DNA of 64,000 bases from Sceloporus undulatus (GCF_019175285.1 NC_056523.1:208131872-208195871); one strand, 5' to 3'; numbered from the stretch's first letter, positions 37,201 to 47,913 are shown. The notes: generated by a model from the sequence alone, not told the origin. Made by a program: numbers and translations.

Positions 37201-40200
37201 GGGGTTTTCTTGCATCAGAAATACTCAGAGGTGGTTTGCCATTGCCTTTCTCTGAAATCTAGTCTACAATAGTGCTACACAAAGTGGTGGTCCCTGGATC
37301 ATTGCCACTTCCAGTCTATGGGGAATTTCCAGGAAAGAACAAAAAACAATTGAAGTCAATGGGTACAAATATGGTACTGGTCCCTAGCACATGAGAGGGA
37401 GAGGCTTGTCCTGCACATCAGCTTTCCTGAAAACCATGGGCACTTGGTATTCCCTAGACATCTCCCTTCCAAGGGCTACCCATGCCTAGCCTAGTTGGTT
37501 TCCAATATTTTGCTTTGTATATGGTTTCCTTTATCAGTGTCACCAGTTCAAAGACATGAGCCTCCCTGAAACTCCCCAGAACATAGAATTGTTTGAACAG
37601 AACCTTTCTCATGTTTCTGGAAGTGTAGTTGCTGCTTCATTTTGGTTTCATCCCTACTGCTCTGGTAACAAAAATGCATAAATGAAATTATAAGGAAAAA
37701 GCCTTGTTCAAATACCAAAATAGTGTGGTGGTGACAGTATTGCCATGGTTATTCCTACCTATTCTTCCCCATTGTTGTTTGTTTTTTTACATTCCCCTAT
37801 CACTGAAGCCACGAGAGAATTAAGCGGTAGAATACCAATGCAGGGATGAGGAAAGTGTGGTCTTTCAGCCTCTAACTTCCATCAGTCACCATAGACAGTG
37901 GAAAGAGATGATGAGTTTTAGTCCAACATCTGGAGGGGCACAACTTCTACATGCCATAAAGCATGAGATAGGGAGCCCTCCATATGATGTTGAACTGTCC
38001 TCCAAGTGATATTGAACTACATCTCCTATCATCTCCACTATGAGCTATGCTGGCAGGGGCTGATGGAAGTTGTAGTCCAGTAATATCTGAAGACCAGATG
38101 TTCCCCATCAGTGCAATCAAGGCTGGGAAGGACTCTCATCTGAAATTTTGGAGTGCCATCTCTATTCAGTATTGTGAATGTGAAGCTAGATAATGATGTT
38201 TGATATACAGCACATTCATAGGCTCCTGTGACAAAATCATGTTTTTCTTGCAATACAGTAATTATTCCAAAGATACTCTCCCAGAAATGAACAATTACTG
38301 TAATTGCAATTTCTTTTCCGGTCCCATAGCAAGGTTTCCTCTTTGTGGATGCATACTGGTGTTTGGAGGGGGGGGGGATGGTTCATCTTTCTGCGATCTC
38401 TCTCATATTCCAGGCATCATCCATAGTGACCTAAGTTTTCTTGTTGTTTTTTAAACCTTTCTCTTGCCACAGGTGTATTTGCGTTTGGCCTTTTTGCCAC
38501 TGACATATTCGTAAACGCTGGCCAGGTTGTGACGGGAAATTTGGCACCCTATTTCCTGACTGTGTGTAAACCCAACTATACTGGGAGTGACTGCCGGGCT
38601 CACCTTCAGTTTGTTAACAATGGGAATATCTGCACCGGTGACCAGGAGGTGATTGAGAAGGCAAGGAGATCGTTTCCATCCAAACATGCTGCTCTAAGTA
38701 TTTATTCAGCCTTATATGCTACAGTAAGTACATAAAGCTGTGCCTTTCTCCATTATGTTCCCCATCTTTTGTTTTAGCTTTTTGAATACTCTACTGACCT
38801 TCTACTTGTTTTTAACACCAAAATGTTAAGCCACCTGTTATGTGAGCACCTCTTGCTGGAACTGTTCAAGATAGGATGATTACAGCTTCTGCCTTGGTTT
38901 TGTCGTTTTTGGCTCCTGTAGAGAAATTTTCCTGTGAAGCAGGGTTTGGCAACTTGTGGGCCACCAAATTTGATTGGACTCTTAATTCCCATCCCATGCA
39001 ACCCCACCTCACAATTGGTTATACTGGCTAGGGATTATGATTTGCCTTTCTAAAGAGAAAGCTGAGATCTTTGTTTTAAAGAGAGTCCTTGCAACCTGAG
39101 CTGAATCACTCTGAGCCACCATCCAACTTTGTTTCTGTATGCTTGTGTCAAGCTTCACAGCAAGAGAGACTCTCCTAGATATACAGCACTGAGCACTCTC
39201 AGCAGATTTGGATAGGGGTTCCCATTATCATAAGCTTTGGGTCATGGTACCTCATTTCCCTGGGCTTCTGATTTATATATATTTGAGGGTTTTCTTTGTT
39301 TGGTTTTTAACTTCCATGCTCTCCATCTTCCACATTCAGTCATCCATTTGTACCTGCCCTACTATAGTCTGGAATCCAGTTTGTATCTGCAGTCGCTATG
39401 AGATTCAGGGAGGTGTAGTCCAAAAAAGTAACTTTCCCAGATGTAACCATCCTCATTTCCATCTGCCCTTTTTCCAGGTACTTTTTTCTCCATATTGTGA
39501 GACTTTCATGGCATGGGACATAAATGCTGATAATTGAACTAATTAAATTCATTGCTATATCATTAATTAACTTTGTTGATCAAGATGTTAGTATGAAGGC
39601 AGACCATGGGATTTGCAGAGAATGCCACAGTGGCTGTCACGGTTGACCTCACGGCAGCACATTTTGTTACTGACCCTTTCAAAGTGACTCTTTTTGTCCC
39701 TGTAAATTTAACAAGTTAATCAACAGGTCGATTCCAAGCTCCATCAAAGAGTGTATTACAGAGTGTATTTTCCACGCATCTTGCAAAACACTTACTGTGA
39801 AACTGAGATGAAATTTCTTCTCTTAAAGAGCACTTGTGATCTAAAGGTCTTCAGAAAAAAATTGGTTCTGATGTCCTTTAGAATCTGTCATCAGCTGCTC
39901 TGTTAGACCTCATCCACCTTTATGCTTCTTGGGTTCAATTTTGCTGTGCCTGGAGTGCCTTGGGGTTCCCAACTGCCACCTCTTAACCCATTCTCTAGCT
40001 TCATAATCATAGACGGATTCACTCTCCGAACAGCTTCTTTCCTCATTCTGTTCCTAGTATACCTTTTTCTGTTAGAAGGACAAATAAACTCTATGATGTG
40101 GAAAGACCAGTTATCACACCAGGATTGACATTACTGCATGTTCAAACTGGTAATTTTCACTGGCCTATCAGAAAATAAATACAATCCTGCTGAGTTGTGA

Positions 40201-43200
40201 AGAGTCAACACTTTCCCTGGTTCTTGAACATCTCCAACTCCCCTGTTGAGTAACTTAATTTGATTCTCAGGCTAAAAATAGGAAAACATGAAGGGCAGGG
40301 AAGAGTGAAAAATAGTTTGCATGAATACAGATATTTATTTAGAACCTGTATCAGTCTTCTTTTCCATGTAAAACCATGTAAGACTATTCCTAGTTGTTAA
40401 GTAGCAATTGATAAGAAGCTGCCTAGTAAAATCTGTAGTCTATTATTGAAATCTAGATGCATCTGTGATTCAGTTTTGTTGCTTGAGTATTTTGTACCTG
40501 TGTGTATCTTATCTGTATTGGGATGAATCCAATATTAGTCCTACCTACAGTAGATGCATCAGTAGGATTCCACTTAGTTCAAAGTAACAAGGCTAATTCT
40601 TTTCACAGGTCTTCTCTTGTTAGGACTAACATTGGATATAGCTCATTATATTTACAATGGGCCCTTGTTATCCCCTGGGGTTTGGTTCCAGGACCCTCGT
40701 GGATAACAGAATCCATGGATGCTTAAGTCCTATTCAATCAAATGGCACAACAAAATGGTGTCTCTTACATAAAATGCAAAATCAAGGTTTGCTATTTGGA
40801 ATTTATGCTTTCTGTGGATGCTTGAATCCATGGATAAAAAATCCGTGCATAAGGAGAGCCAACTGTATAAAACAGACATTATAAAACACACAGAAGTATA
40901 GCTATCTCACTGCTGCACCTTCACTACAGAAATAATCTAGTTTGACACAACTTTAACTGTCATGGCTCAATGCTATGGAATTCTGGGATTTGTAGTTTCT
41001 TGTGGCACCAGAGCTCTCTGACAGAGAAGGCTAAATGTCTCAAAATTACAGTTCCCAGAATTTCATAGCACTGAACCATGACAGTTAAAGTAGTGTCAAA
41101 CTGGATTATTTCTGCAGTGCGGATGCAACCTCAGACTATCTGCACTACAGAAATAATGCAGTTTGATCCCACTTTATCTGCTATGGTTCCATGCTGTGGA
41201 ATCCTGGGCTTTGCCGTTTGTTGTGGCCCCAGAACTCTCTGTCAGAGAAGGCCAAATAGCTCACAAAACTGCAAATCCCACAATTCCATCGTATTGTGCT
41301 ATGGCAATTAAAGCGAGGTCAAACTGCATTACTTCTACAGTGCAGATACAGGTGTATCAAGAGGCATTTGAGTAACAGTTATTATCCCTAGAGGCCTAAA
41401 CTAACCTAGACCCAGTAACATTGCTGGGCTTGAAGAGTTATCTGACTCCGGGGAAGTGGCAAAAGTGTTTGTTTGTCGCCATGAGTTAAGTCAATGAAAC
41501 ATATGCAAATAACCAATTATCTTATTTTCATGAAATGCTAGAAAACCACTTCCACAAAGACGGAAAATGTTACTTTTCTTGGATTCCAGCTCCCAGAATC
41601 CCCTTGCCAACATTGACTTTATTCCTTTGTTTAAAACCAATCAGAAATTATGTATTGTTGGGAGTTTGTGGACTTTCCCTTTTCTGGTCTCACAAGTCCC
41701 CAGTTCTGTCCCTTTCATTTCTTGCTAAAAGTAAGCAAATAAGAAAAAGATTGTCCAAGATCCTGTTTCATGAGATGTACATCTCTCATGTAGCTACATC
41801 TCCCTAGCAATGTCTTCTAATGTTAATCTAAAAAAAAAAATCACATTGTAAGCAGCAGAGTTCTCCCAGCACATCCTTTTTCTTGTTTGTGGAAAGTGGA
41901 GAAAACAATAAGGAAGCATCCAGCAATTTCCCTGTAGCTAAATGCACTGTCACAGGCATCTGCAGAGACTGCTGGGGGTCCGAGCGAGCTCTCTGCAGAT
42001 GCTTATCTCCCCACTTGCCAGCAACATAGAAATGGGCGGAAGAGACTGGACTGTTCATAAAGTGGAATTGAGGAGATTTGGGTCATTGCATGGTCAGACA
42101 AGAATTCTGACCTATTTGGACCTGTGGGTGCATGAAAGAGTGTTCAGCATCTTTGGTCACACCTTTAAAATGGAAGTAAACTCAAAGGGGCACCCCTGAT
42201 ATGAAAACTCTTGGCTGCCACTGAAATGTTTATTGGTATGTTCCACTCTCCATTCCACATGTAGAAAAGAAAAAAAGTGTATTTTTGAGCTCATTGAATA
42301 TCTACTTCTCACAGTTGTGTGGAACAGTTCATAGGTGGTGTGAGTAGAGAGGATGATCACAGCTTGAAGGGAGAAGGCTTATCTGGAGTCTCAGAGGGTG
42401 ATTTGTTTTGGATGTGTTTCAGATGTACATCACCAGCACCATCAAGACAAAAAGCAGTAGGCTTGCCAAGCCAGTATTGTGCCTGGGGACTCTTTGCACC
42501 GCATTCCTCACTGGACTGAACCGAGTTTCTGAATATCGAAACCACTGTTCGGATGTCATTGCAGGCTTCATCTTGGGGAGTGCAGTAGCTCTGTTTCTGG
42601 TAGGTGAATGGCTTGCACTATTCCTTTCCCTCACTTGAAAATTAATCTTCGGTATTTTTTGCCACCTAGATAGCAACCACTGACCCAGGCAAAGCTCCTT
42701 TTTTCAAGAAAAAGTATTTCTCAAGACTTTTTAAAGAAAGAAAGAAAAACAGTTGCCCATCTTACTTCATGTGACAACCACCTAGTACAGAGATTCTCAA
42801 ACTTTTAACTCTTGTGATCTACATGTGGATGTCACACACGCATCCCACTCGACATAGGATAGGAATAAAATTATTTTGGTTTTTTTAATGTGTCTAATTT
42901 TATTCACAAATGCATGTATATTCATATTTTAACGTTTTATAAGGTAATAGCTTTCCTTCTCTTCTTCCCTTAAAAAGGGCTCCAAGTGCCCTCCTTGACT
43001 TTTTCTTCCCTATCAGGGCAGAAAAATTGGGGGAAGAGGAGGAGGAATCAGGACTTCCAAATGTTTTCCTCTCTTGAGCAACTCTCATGTCCTCCTGTGG
43101 GTCCCGCCGCACAGTTTGGGAACCACAGACATAATATAAATTGTTTGTTACATTTCTATCCCACCTTTATTCTAAGAAGCTCATGGTGCTTTTAGAGCTC

Positions 43201-44861
43201 CTCCTTCTCAGCTTATCCTTACAAGAACCTCCCAAGTTGGACCAGCTGAGGAGGAGTGATGGGCCAAAAGCCACCTGGTGAGACCTTCAGTGAAAGTTTT
43301 AACCATCATCTTCTAATATAGGCACTTTATGGCCAGCATGCTATTCATAGCCACCACAAGAATAGAATCCTTTAATGATAGAGTTTTAATGGGCATTGGC
43401 TCTATTCAATGAGTGTGCTCTAGTTGGGATTAACAAGAGAATTCAGGCCTATGATTGTTCCAGGGATGGAGGAGGGGTGAAGGTTGTGATGGTGGAGGTG
43501 AAGGTGGTGAGGCTGGTGGTGACCATGTTTGTCTTTCTCTTCCCCTTTCCTTCCTTCTCTGTCCCACAGGGAATATGTGTGGTTCACAACTTCAAAGGAA
43601 CACATGGAACTCCTTCTAAATCAAAGCCTGATGAACATCGAGGAGTGCCCCTGATGGCATTTCCAAGAGTGGAAAGCCCTTTGGAGACACTGAGTGCACA
43701 GGTGCCATCTACCCTGCCCCTTTGAACTTTGTTTTCCCATTTTATGAACTTATTGAAAAGAGGAGGGAGCTGTGGCTTGCAGCAGCCAACCATGGCAATT
43801 TGGAAACAGCAGCTATAGGGAGTGTCCACATCTGGATGTCATGCTAAGTGAAGCTGCAATAAAGGTTGGGCTTGCACAGTTCCCCTCTTCTCCCATTCTC
43901 CAGTGCATATGTGAGAAGGGATTTCAGTCATGGGGAAGTCAGAGGTGTTCATTTCTAATACCTGTGAACTATCACAGGTTAGCATGGTCCAAACCCCAAA
44001 TAAACCATAACTAGGGTTTTTTGAACCAAGTCAGCATCTTAACTCCTAATTTGCAATTGGCTTCTCCAAATATAGTTACAGTAAACCATAACTGGTCAGT
44101 TTGGATGACTCAAGAAGCTGGAGTTTTAGAGGGGTTTTTTTAAAGCAGTACACCTAAATCTCTAAATTCTTCATAGCCATGCCAAAGGGAAAGAAAGGAA
44201 GGAGAGCGCATGGGGGCAGAACTATTGTGGTGGGCCATTCTTATTGCACTTAACAATAATTTAGCCTGACATCCAGGTTCTCCCACTGTGTTAGATCCTT
44301 GTCCTTGCAGATCCTTTGTCCTATACCAGTTGGAATCCAAGTGTAGACTCTACACATCACTTTTAGGTCCTTTCTTTTTCCCCACTGCAGTCCACCAGGC
44401 CTGAGCCCTTCAGTTGTCTCAAGCTTTTCCTCTGCTGTCACACATATTTTTTGACATCCAGAGTTGGTGATCCTTCTGTCAATCTGATATTAAAGGCTTA
44501 GCCGCAAGGCCTTAAAAACCTGACATCTTTGGACAAGGGATGGCTGTAATAAATACGTTTACACAGCATTCTCTAACCTGGCACACTCCAGATGTGTAAG
44601 ACTACAACTCCCGTCATCCCTTGACCAACCAATTGGGAGAACATCAAGTTGGTGATGGCTGTGTTAGATGAGGTTTTGCAGTGTAAAATGAGTAGTCTTA
44701 CTATATGCACTGGATTTTCTCTTGGATAAGGTCATTTTTTGTTACTTATCCTAATCTTGATAGCACTGACTACAGCATATCATACTAAAAACTGTTCTGT
44801 GCTTTTTGTCCTCTCTCTTTTTCCATAGAATCATTCTGCCTCTATGACTGAAGTAACCTGA
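25051..44861 (+). CDS. PLPPR1: PLPPR1, phospholipid phosphatase-related protein type 1 (partial; six coding exons)
   Basis: The coding sequence joins 25051-25239, 33438-33570, 38473-38723, 42423-42599, 43570-43701 and 44829-44861. That is 915 nt, or 304 codons plus TGA. Every intron begins with GT and ends with AG, and the phases agree. The product matches vertebrate PLPPR1 (PRG-3, LPPR1) nearly residue for residue, by recall of the human protein. PLPPR1 is a six-pass plasma-membrane protein of neurons that promotes filopodia and neurite growth. It belongs to the lipid phosphate phosphatase superfamily but is regarded as non-catalytic. Here the second phosphatase motif reads FPSKH where active enzymes have PSGH, and the third reads NRVSEYRNHCSD. 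The first about 21 residues (short N-terminus and start of TM1) are not in the window and should lie on an upstream exon. PLPPR5 is the closest paralogue, but QVHIQGFFCQDGDLMKPYPG and the short tail ending SASMTEVT are PLPPR1-type. Confidence 0.96.
26925..27192. mobile_element. Foldback MITE, about 268 bp
   Basis: TGTAAAACCCCTGA at the left and TCAGGGGTTTTATA at the right open two arms of about 100 bp. The arms share CATGGCCATTCCAT, CAAGCAGG and AGCCAGACACAC in inverse order. Almost the whole element is palindrome with a short loop. Confidence 0.6.
27246..27438. mobile_element. Palindromic 'GGGATTTGTAGTTT' MITE, complete
   Basis: Arms CTCAATGCTATGGAATCCTG and CAGGATTCCATAGCACTGAG are inverse, enclosed by CTGAAATAATCC and TTAATTCTGCAGTG. 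A deletion near the centre shortens it. Confidence 0.7.
28340..28610 (+). repeat. Dispersed repeat of unknown class, second copy
   Basis: Contains CTTCAATTGCTGCAGAGTTT, GGTAAAAGCAAACTGCTGCA and CATCTGTGAAATATTGGAGG, in the same order as the copy at 19620-20340. Confidence 0.45.
31647..31656. other. Assembly gap (10 N)
   Basis: Ten undetermined bases in a PLPPR1 intron, about 120 bp before a SINE. The true gap size is unknown. Confidence 0.95.
31778..31988 (-). mobile_element. Sauria-type SINE
   Basis: Contains GTGCCTTCAAGTCATTTCC, AACCTATCATGGGG, CTTGCCCAAGGTCACCCAGT and the head CAAACCGCTACGCCATGCTG. Confidence 0.82.
32218..33150. mobile_element. 933-bp element with about 90-bp inverted ends
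   Basis: 32218-32315 (AAAATCCA...AGTGATATC...GGACCAACTAAAAAGCAC...ATCCATCATGCAAGCTT...GCATCAGG) is repeated in inverse orientation at 33062-33150. The interior of about 750 bp has an open frame of 111 codons on the minus strand with no family I recognise. A further partial end lies near 37065-37115. Confidence 0.6.
33438..33570 (+). CDS. PLPPR1: PLPPR1 coding exon (residues about 85-128, plus one base)
   Basis: The exon is 133 nt, entered in phase 0 and left after one base of a glycine codon (G|GT). It encodes the end of TM2 and the cytoplasmic loop: IFIGEISMYFIKSTRESLIV, then QEKTILTGECCYLNPLLRRIIRF. The acceptor is CTTTTGCAG and the donor is GTAAGA. The loop motif EKTILTGxCCYxNPLxRR is shared by PLPPR1 and PLPPR5, whereas IGEISMYFIKSTRES is PLPPR1-like. 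The human protein, by recall, has A where V is read before QEK and T where I is read in RRIIRF. Both are conservative. Confidence 0.96.
33885..33922. repeat. PLPPR1: (GGTT)n microsatellite
   Basis: About nine GGTT units, 315 bp after a PLPPR1 exon. A degenerate TTGG run is also present near 3720-3742. Confidence 0.9.
35356..35911 (+). mobile_element. Multi-hairpin Harbinger-like MITE, copy 2
   Basis: A 556-bp element with ends GGCGTGTTCCAGATCTGC and, inverted, GGCAGTTTACAGACTGC, flanked by ATC on both sides. The hairpin order is as in copy 1: 35378-35458 (core CTAGGGTTAG/CTAACCCTAG), 35461-35494 (ATGGTGGC/GCCACCAT), an AAGGAGCTC/GAGCTCCTT stem near 35592-35616, then four further hairpins to 35870, including CCAAGCGG and TGTCCTTGGG/CCCAAGGACA types. 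It is CpG-rich with no open frame of note. Confidence 0.75.
37175..37262 (-). mobile_element. Sauria-type SINE fragment
   Basis: Only the middle is left: CATGGGGTTTTCTTGCAT and AGAGGTGGTTTGCCATTGCC. Confidence 0.55.
37982..38106. mobile_element. Foldback MITE remnant ('GGAAGTTGTAGTCC' type)
   Basis: TTGAACTACATCTCCTATCA and TGATGGAAGTTGTAGTCCAG form inverse arms. Related remnants lie near 17930-17990, 28140-28205, 44590-44640 and 62108-62265. Confidence 0.45.
38473..38723 (+). CDS. PLPPR1: PLPPR1 coding exon (residues about 129-212)
   Basis: The exon is 251 nt: two bases complete the split glycine codon and 83 codons follow. It contains TM3 (VFAFGLFATDIFVNAGQVVTG), an extracellular loop with an N-glycosylation sequon (NYT in CKPNYTGSD), the stretch NNGNICTGD, then ARRSFPSKHAALSIYS and the start of TM4. 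In catalytic lipid phosphate phosphatases the second motif is PSGH; lysine replaces glycine here, as in other PLPPR1 proteins. The acceptor is CTTGCCACAG and the donor is GTAAGT. The exon ends on a full codon (ACA), matching the next exon, which starts ATG TAC. Confidence 0.96.
40655..40865 (+). mobile_element. Tigger/pogo-like MITE with TA target duplication
   Basis: The 211-bp element is flanked by TA on both sides (40653-40654 and 40866-40867). Ends are CAATGGGCCCTTGTTATC and, inverted, CAGTTGGCTCTCCTTATG. Internal GGTTCCAGGACCC and 'gatgcttaagtcc' resemble MER2/Tigger termini. Confidence 0.75.
40914..41131. mobile_element. Palindromic 'GGGATTTGTAGTTT' MITE, complete, first of a tandem pair
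   Basis: The arms run from CACTACAGAAATAATCTAGT to GATTATTTCTGCAGTGCGGA, with CTGGGATTTGTAGTTTCTTG and ACAGTTCCCAGAATTTCATA inside. The whole is a hairpin of about 218 bp with a short loop at CACCAGAGCTCTCTGACAGA. It is non-coding. Confidence 0.75.
41137..41352. mobile_element. Palindromic 'GGGATTTGTAGTTT' MITE, complete, second of a tandem pair
   Basis: Lies only 5 bp from the preceding copy in the same layout, from TCTGCACTACAGAAATAATG to CATTACTTCTACAGTGCAGA. Differences from its neighbour are many, so this is not a recent local duplication. Confidence 0.75.
42423..42599 (+). CDS. PLPPR1: PLPPR1 coding exon (residues about 213-271)
   Basis: The exon has 59 codons in phase 0, starting MYITSTIKTKSSRLAKP. 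It holds the end of TM4, TM5 (PVLCLGTLCTAFLTGLN), the altered third phosphatase motif (NRVSEYRNHCSD, keeping R, H and D but with N in place of the usual S) and most of TM6 (VIAGFILGSAVALFL). The acceptor is TGTTTCAG and the donor is GTAGGT. At recall level the sequence equals human PLPPR1 except S for T in LGSAV, so this is the most conserved exon of the gene in this window. Confidence 0.96.
42600..43569 (+). other. PLPPR1: PLPPR1 intron between residues 271 and 272
   Basis: A 970-bp intron containing a reverse-oriented tRNA-type SINE remnant at 43133-43290 and a long pyrimidine tract before the acceptor. Confidence 0.85.
43133..43290 (-). mobile_element. PLPPR1: tRNA-type SINE with LINE-like 'GGGATAGAAAT' tail, reverse
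   Basis: In reverse orientation it reads TTTCTATCCCACCTTTAT, then CTTATCCTTACAAGAACCTC, GCTGAGGAGGAGTGATGGGC and AAGCCACCTGGTGAGACCTT. This is the layout of reptile SINEs that share a 3' tail with a CR1/L2-like LINE. Confidence 0.55.
43570..43701 (+). CDS. PLPPR1: PLPPR1 coding exon (residues about 272-315)
   Basis: The exon has 44 codons in phase 0. It encodes the end of TM6 and the cytoplasmic tail: GICVVHNFKGTHGTPSKSKP, then DEHRGVPLMAFPRVESPLET and LSAQ. The acceptor CCCACAG follows a long pyrimidine tract and the donor is GTGCCA, a weaker donor than the others. The motif RGVPLMAFPRxESPLETLSAQ is the PLPPR1 tail signature. The tail is short, as in PLPPR1 and PLPPR5, and unlike the long tails of PLPPR3 and PLPPR4. 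Confidence 0.95.
43702..44828 (+). other. PLPPR1: PLPPR1 last intron
   Basis: A 1.1-kb intron. Apart from a short remnant of an 'aactcccgtcatccc' type repeat near 44575-44670, it shows nothing I can name. No alternative coding exon is evident. Confidence 0.8.
44829..44861 (+). CDS. PLPPR1: PLPPR1 last coding exon with stop codon
   Basis: Ten codons (NHSASMTEVT) and a TGA follow acceptor TTCCATAG. The ending is that of PLPPR1 in other vertebrates. The asparagine lies in the cytoplasmic tail, so the NHS sequon should not be glycosylated. Confidence 0.94.
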   Translation, partial: NHSASMTEVT

Positions 44862-45283
44862 TCTGAAAGATGACAAGAGAAGCTATTTTTTATCGCCCTC
44901 CTCCGTTACAATACTCCCACAACAACACACAGTTATACTAATTGTCAGACTGTGCCGACCAGTATTATGTTATGTCTAGTTAGAAGCTAATGTTTTGTAC
45001 ATTTTTGTATGAGGAAGTGATGTAGCTCGCCCTCAAAATTTTCCCCCCTTTTTTGGTCAGCTTTAATATATTTAAACCAGATTTTAAGACAAAAGAAAAT
45101 TAAAAAGAAAGAACAAACAAAAAAAGTTTTTTTAAAAAACAACAACACGAGATACTTTTTCTTGTTTAAAATGTGTTCTGAGGCACTACATCTTTGGGAA
45201 TTGTTGATGTTTTGTGATATTTGTACACAGACCTTTTTTTGGTTTTGTTTTATATACAATAAATCAAATGATAATTATAATAC
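44862..45283 (+). other. PLPPR1: PLPPR1 3' UTR
   Basis: A/T-rich sequence follows the stop, with GT-rich stretches and homopurine blocks, leading to a canonical AATAAA at 45258-45263. A 3' UTR of about 420 nt would result if this site is used. Longer forms cannot be excluded from sequence alone. The end coordinate is estimated as about 20 nt past the signal. Confidence 0.6.
45258..45263 (+). promoter_or_regulatory. PLPPR1: PLPPR1 polyadenylation signal AATAAA
   Basis: Canonical hexamer in ATACAATAAATC, about 400 nt after the PLPPR1 stop codon, and the first clear plus-strand AATAAA after it. Confidence 0.6.
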
Positions 45284-47913
45284 TAATTCACTTCTACCTT
45301 TTTGTTACCAGGGAAAATGCTTCCAGTAGGTAGGAGGACCAGATTCAGTCCTGCTGGCGCAATTCTGCAGTAATCCCTCTTCATTTTGGTGAAGTTAGTC
45401 AAGAGTTGCCACAGCGGAACTGACATCTAGTTCCTTAGGCAATTGATTATGAGAAATAGGTATGGTTGAGTCCTAATCCAGCATGGTTAGGATATGACTG
45501 CGGACTCGTCTATTGTGAACTTCTCTTCTTCCTGTATGAAACCTATAGGTGTGAATAGGTTTTGGACAAGGGCCCCTGAACCCCTGTTTTTTTAGGATTC
45601 CCATGCATCTCCATGGAGCTTGCTCAGGAAGTTTTAATGGATTGTGCTCAAGGTGTGCAAACTTCAGGTTGCTTACTCCAGAAACTGCTTACTAGCCTCC
45701 TCGGCCCTGAGGTGCTGAGTCTATGTACACACTCTACACAGTGCTCCTTGTGGCTTTTCCCCGTTTGTAGTCTTCCTAGCTGCTGTCCTATGTTCATGTG
45801 AACCCACTTCTAAAAAACATACCTCCTTGGAGCTGTTGCCATGGAAATTATGGAGAAAATTTGGCCATACATGTGCATATTAAGATCACTGCCATGGACT
45901 AATCTGAACACGTAACTGCAGTGTATGTGCCAAAGTTAATGTTAAGACTTTTTTGTTTGTTTAACAGCAGTTTTGTAGAATCAAGAACCTAGTAAATTTG
46001 TTCCAGAAAATAATTGTGCTAATTAATCCTGAAAAGAACTAGCAAATTTTTTCTATGGCTTTTTGGGATACAGCCACAAGATGTGACCTTAGGGGAATGT
46101 GAAAGTATTGTTGCAGTCATGGACCAAAGAACAGTGGTCTACAGTAAGCTCAAGTCCACCTCAGAGTGGGATTTTTTTAAAAACAAAGTCATGTTTCTTA
46201 TGCTCTGCTTAGAGGCAGAAAACCTTCATGTAGGAAACTTCACAGACATGATCATCCAGTCATTTTCTAGAGTGCTACCAAAATGCTCATTTCACTGTGT
46301 AATAGACGTGTGTAACCCTTTGTTTGTGGCAAATGCATGCATTTTAAGACATGGGTGGCTCTGGAAGTGGCACTTGTCCTTGGAGCAAATATATCTGACT
46401 CTTAAGTAATATATATTTGGAATTCAGTGCACCTCAGTGTCTTGAAAGTTTGAAGCTATCCGGGTGGATCCACCTAGTGTTCTTGTTTTAATAGGAGGAG
46501 TGTAAATTGTTTCATTGCCGCATTAGAACATCATGCAACAGCCTACCAAGGAGTCATAGGCAAATAAATTTGTGACTCGGTTCAACTGGTGCTAATCTAA
46601 AGTAACACCATTCATGTCAACAGTGTGAATGGGAAATTAGATCCAGGCTGAGTGTGACATGTAACCACATGAAAAGCAGCCTAATTTGTGCCTGTTCAAA
46701 ACTCTGAAAGCTTCCATCCCTCTCAGCATGGGAGGAGCTGACAGCGAGCTTTCTCCCTCTTTTGTTATCTCTAGTGACCATGTGCAACTTAGCTTCCCTA
46801 CTCTTTCCTCTCCAACTGCCAGGGAAGAATAACTGCCATAAAAATAACATAGTAAATAAAACCCTCTGCCAGCAGCTTTCTTTGTTTGAACAGAGGGGGC
46901 CTTCTAAATCAGCAGGACTTGGTTGCTTCTTATATGGTAAATGTATAACACAGGCCATCTTTTACATCTTAATAGATTTGGCTATGATGCCTTTCCCATA
47001 GAAGTGCCTGCTTGGTCATCACAAGAACAGGCAACGTCTCCATTTTGTGAGTCATAATGTAATGGATTTGTATCCAAAAACTTGTTTTCACTTTGCACAG
47101 TATTGTTAATAGTTCAAAGGGGGGAAATGAAAAGACTAGTTTTCTGGTCTGTCTTTTTGTCCTAGGGCTTTCCTGTTGCATCTCATTTTTCTAGCATGGT
47201 GATAACCCATTGCGTGTTTCCTTTGAGGAATGAAGCCCCTCTCTGTACTTTTGCTGAAATGTCTACCATGTTGGTTCTTGGGTTTTTGTATATTTTTTTC
47301 CAAAAGAGATTGACAAAAAAATTATCACAAAACTATTTGTGTCAGGGCTCTGTCGTTTGTTCTAGGAATTCGGAGGACACGATCTTGTCTCACAACTACA
47401 TCCATTGGCTTTCTAGGACACTCAATGGCAAATCTGCAACCCTAGCATTGTTTAGGATAACATGTGACTTTGGGCCTGGTCTCTGTCCCTTGGGAGCAAA
47501 AGAAAGGCATCACTAGAACCAGAAGCCTACTACATGAAGATAAAAAGGCATCTGAATCAGTTGTGGAGAAAGCCATTGAGAAACTGTCACTTCAGGTCCA
47601 GAGGTTTATTAGCCCCATAGCTTGGCAAACTTTTTTTTAATAATTAGCCAAAGTAAAAAATAAAAATTACTCAAATTTTCAGAATAATACATTACTTTAA
47701 GAGGTTCACACATTCCTCATCCCTGCTGTACATCATCCCATCAAAGGAACTCTTCCAGCCTGGAAATATCTGCTTTCTTGCTGATTCAACTGTCATAATT
47801 TGCCTCATAGATATGCCTGATGAATGTCTGAAAATACAGTTACTGTACTACCCATTTGGAGACAGTCATCCAAAGTTGACAGTTAACACTCACTAGTCTC
47901 TTTCTACAAATAT

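Larger units (their letters stand above)
33571..38472 (+). other. PLPPR1: PLPPR1 intron splitting the glycine codon (phase 1)
   Basis: A 4.9-kb intron. It carries a GGTT microsatellite (33885-33922), the multi-hairpin element at 35356-35911, a SINE fragment (37175-37262) and a palindromic hAT-like remnant around 37982-38106. 34200-34850 and 36000-36960 show nothing I can name. Confidence 0.85.
38724..42422 (+). other. PLPPR1: PLPPR1 intron between residues 212 and 213
   Basis: A 3.7-kb intron. It contains a short pogo/Tigger-like MITE (40655-40865) followed at once by two tandem copies of a palindromic MITE (40914-41352). 38740-40600 shows no feature I can name. Confidence 0.85.

Noticed and set aside
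42408-42638. Longer reading of the residue 213-271 exon of PLPPR1 as a separate small gene
   Set aside because: The ends are intronic; acceptor and donor trim it to 42423-42599.
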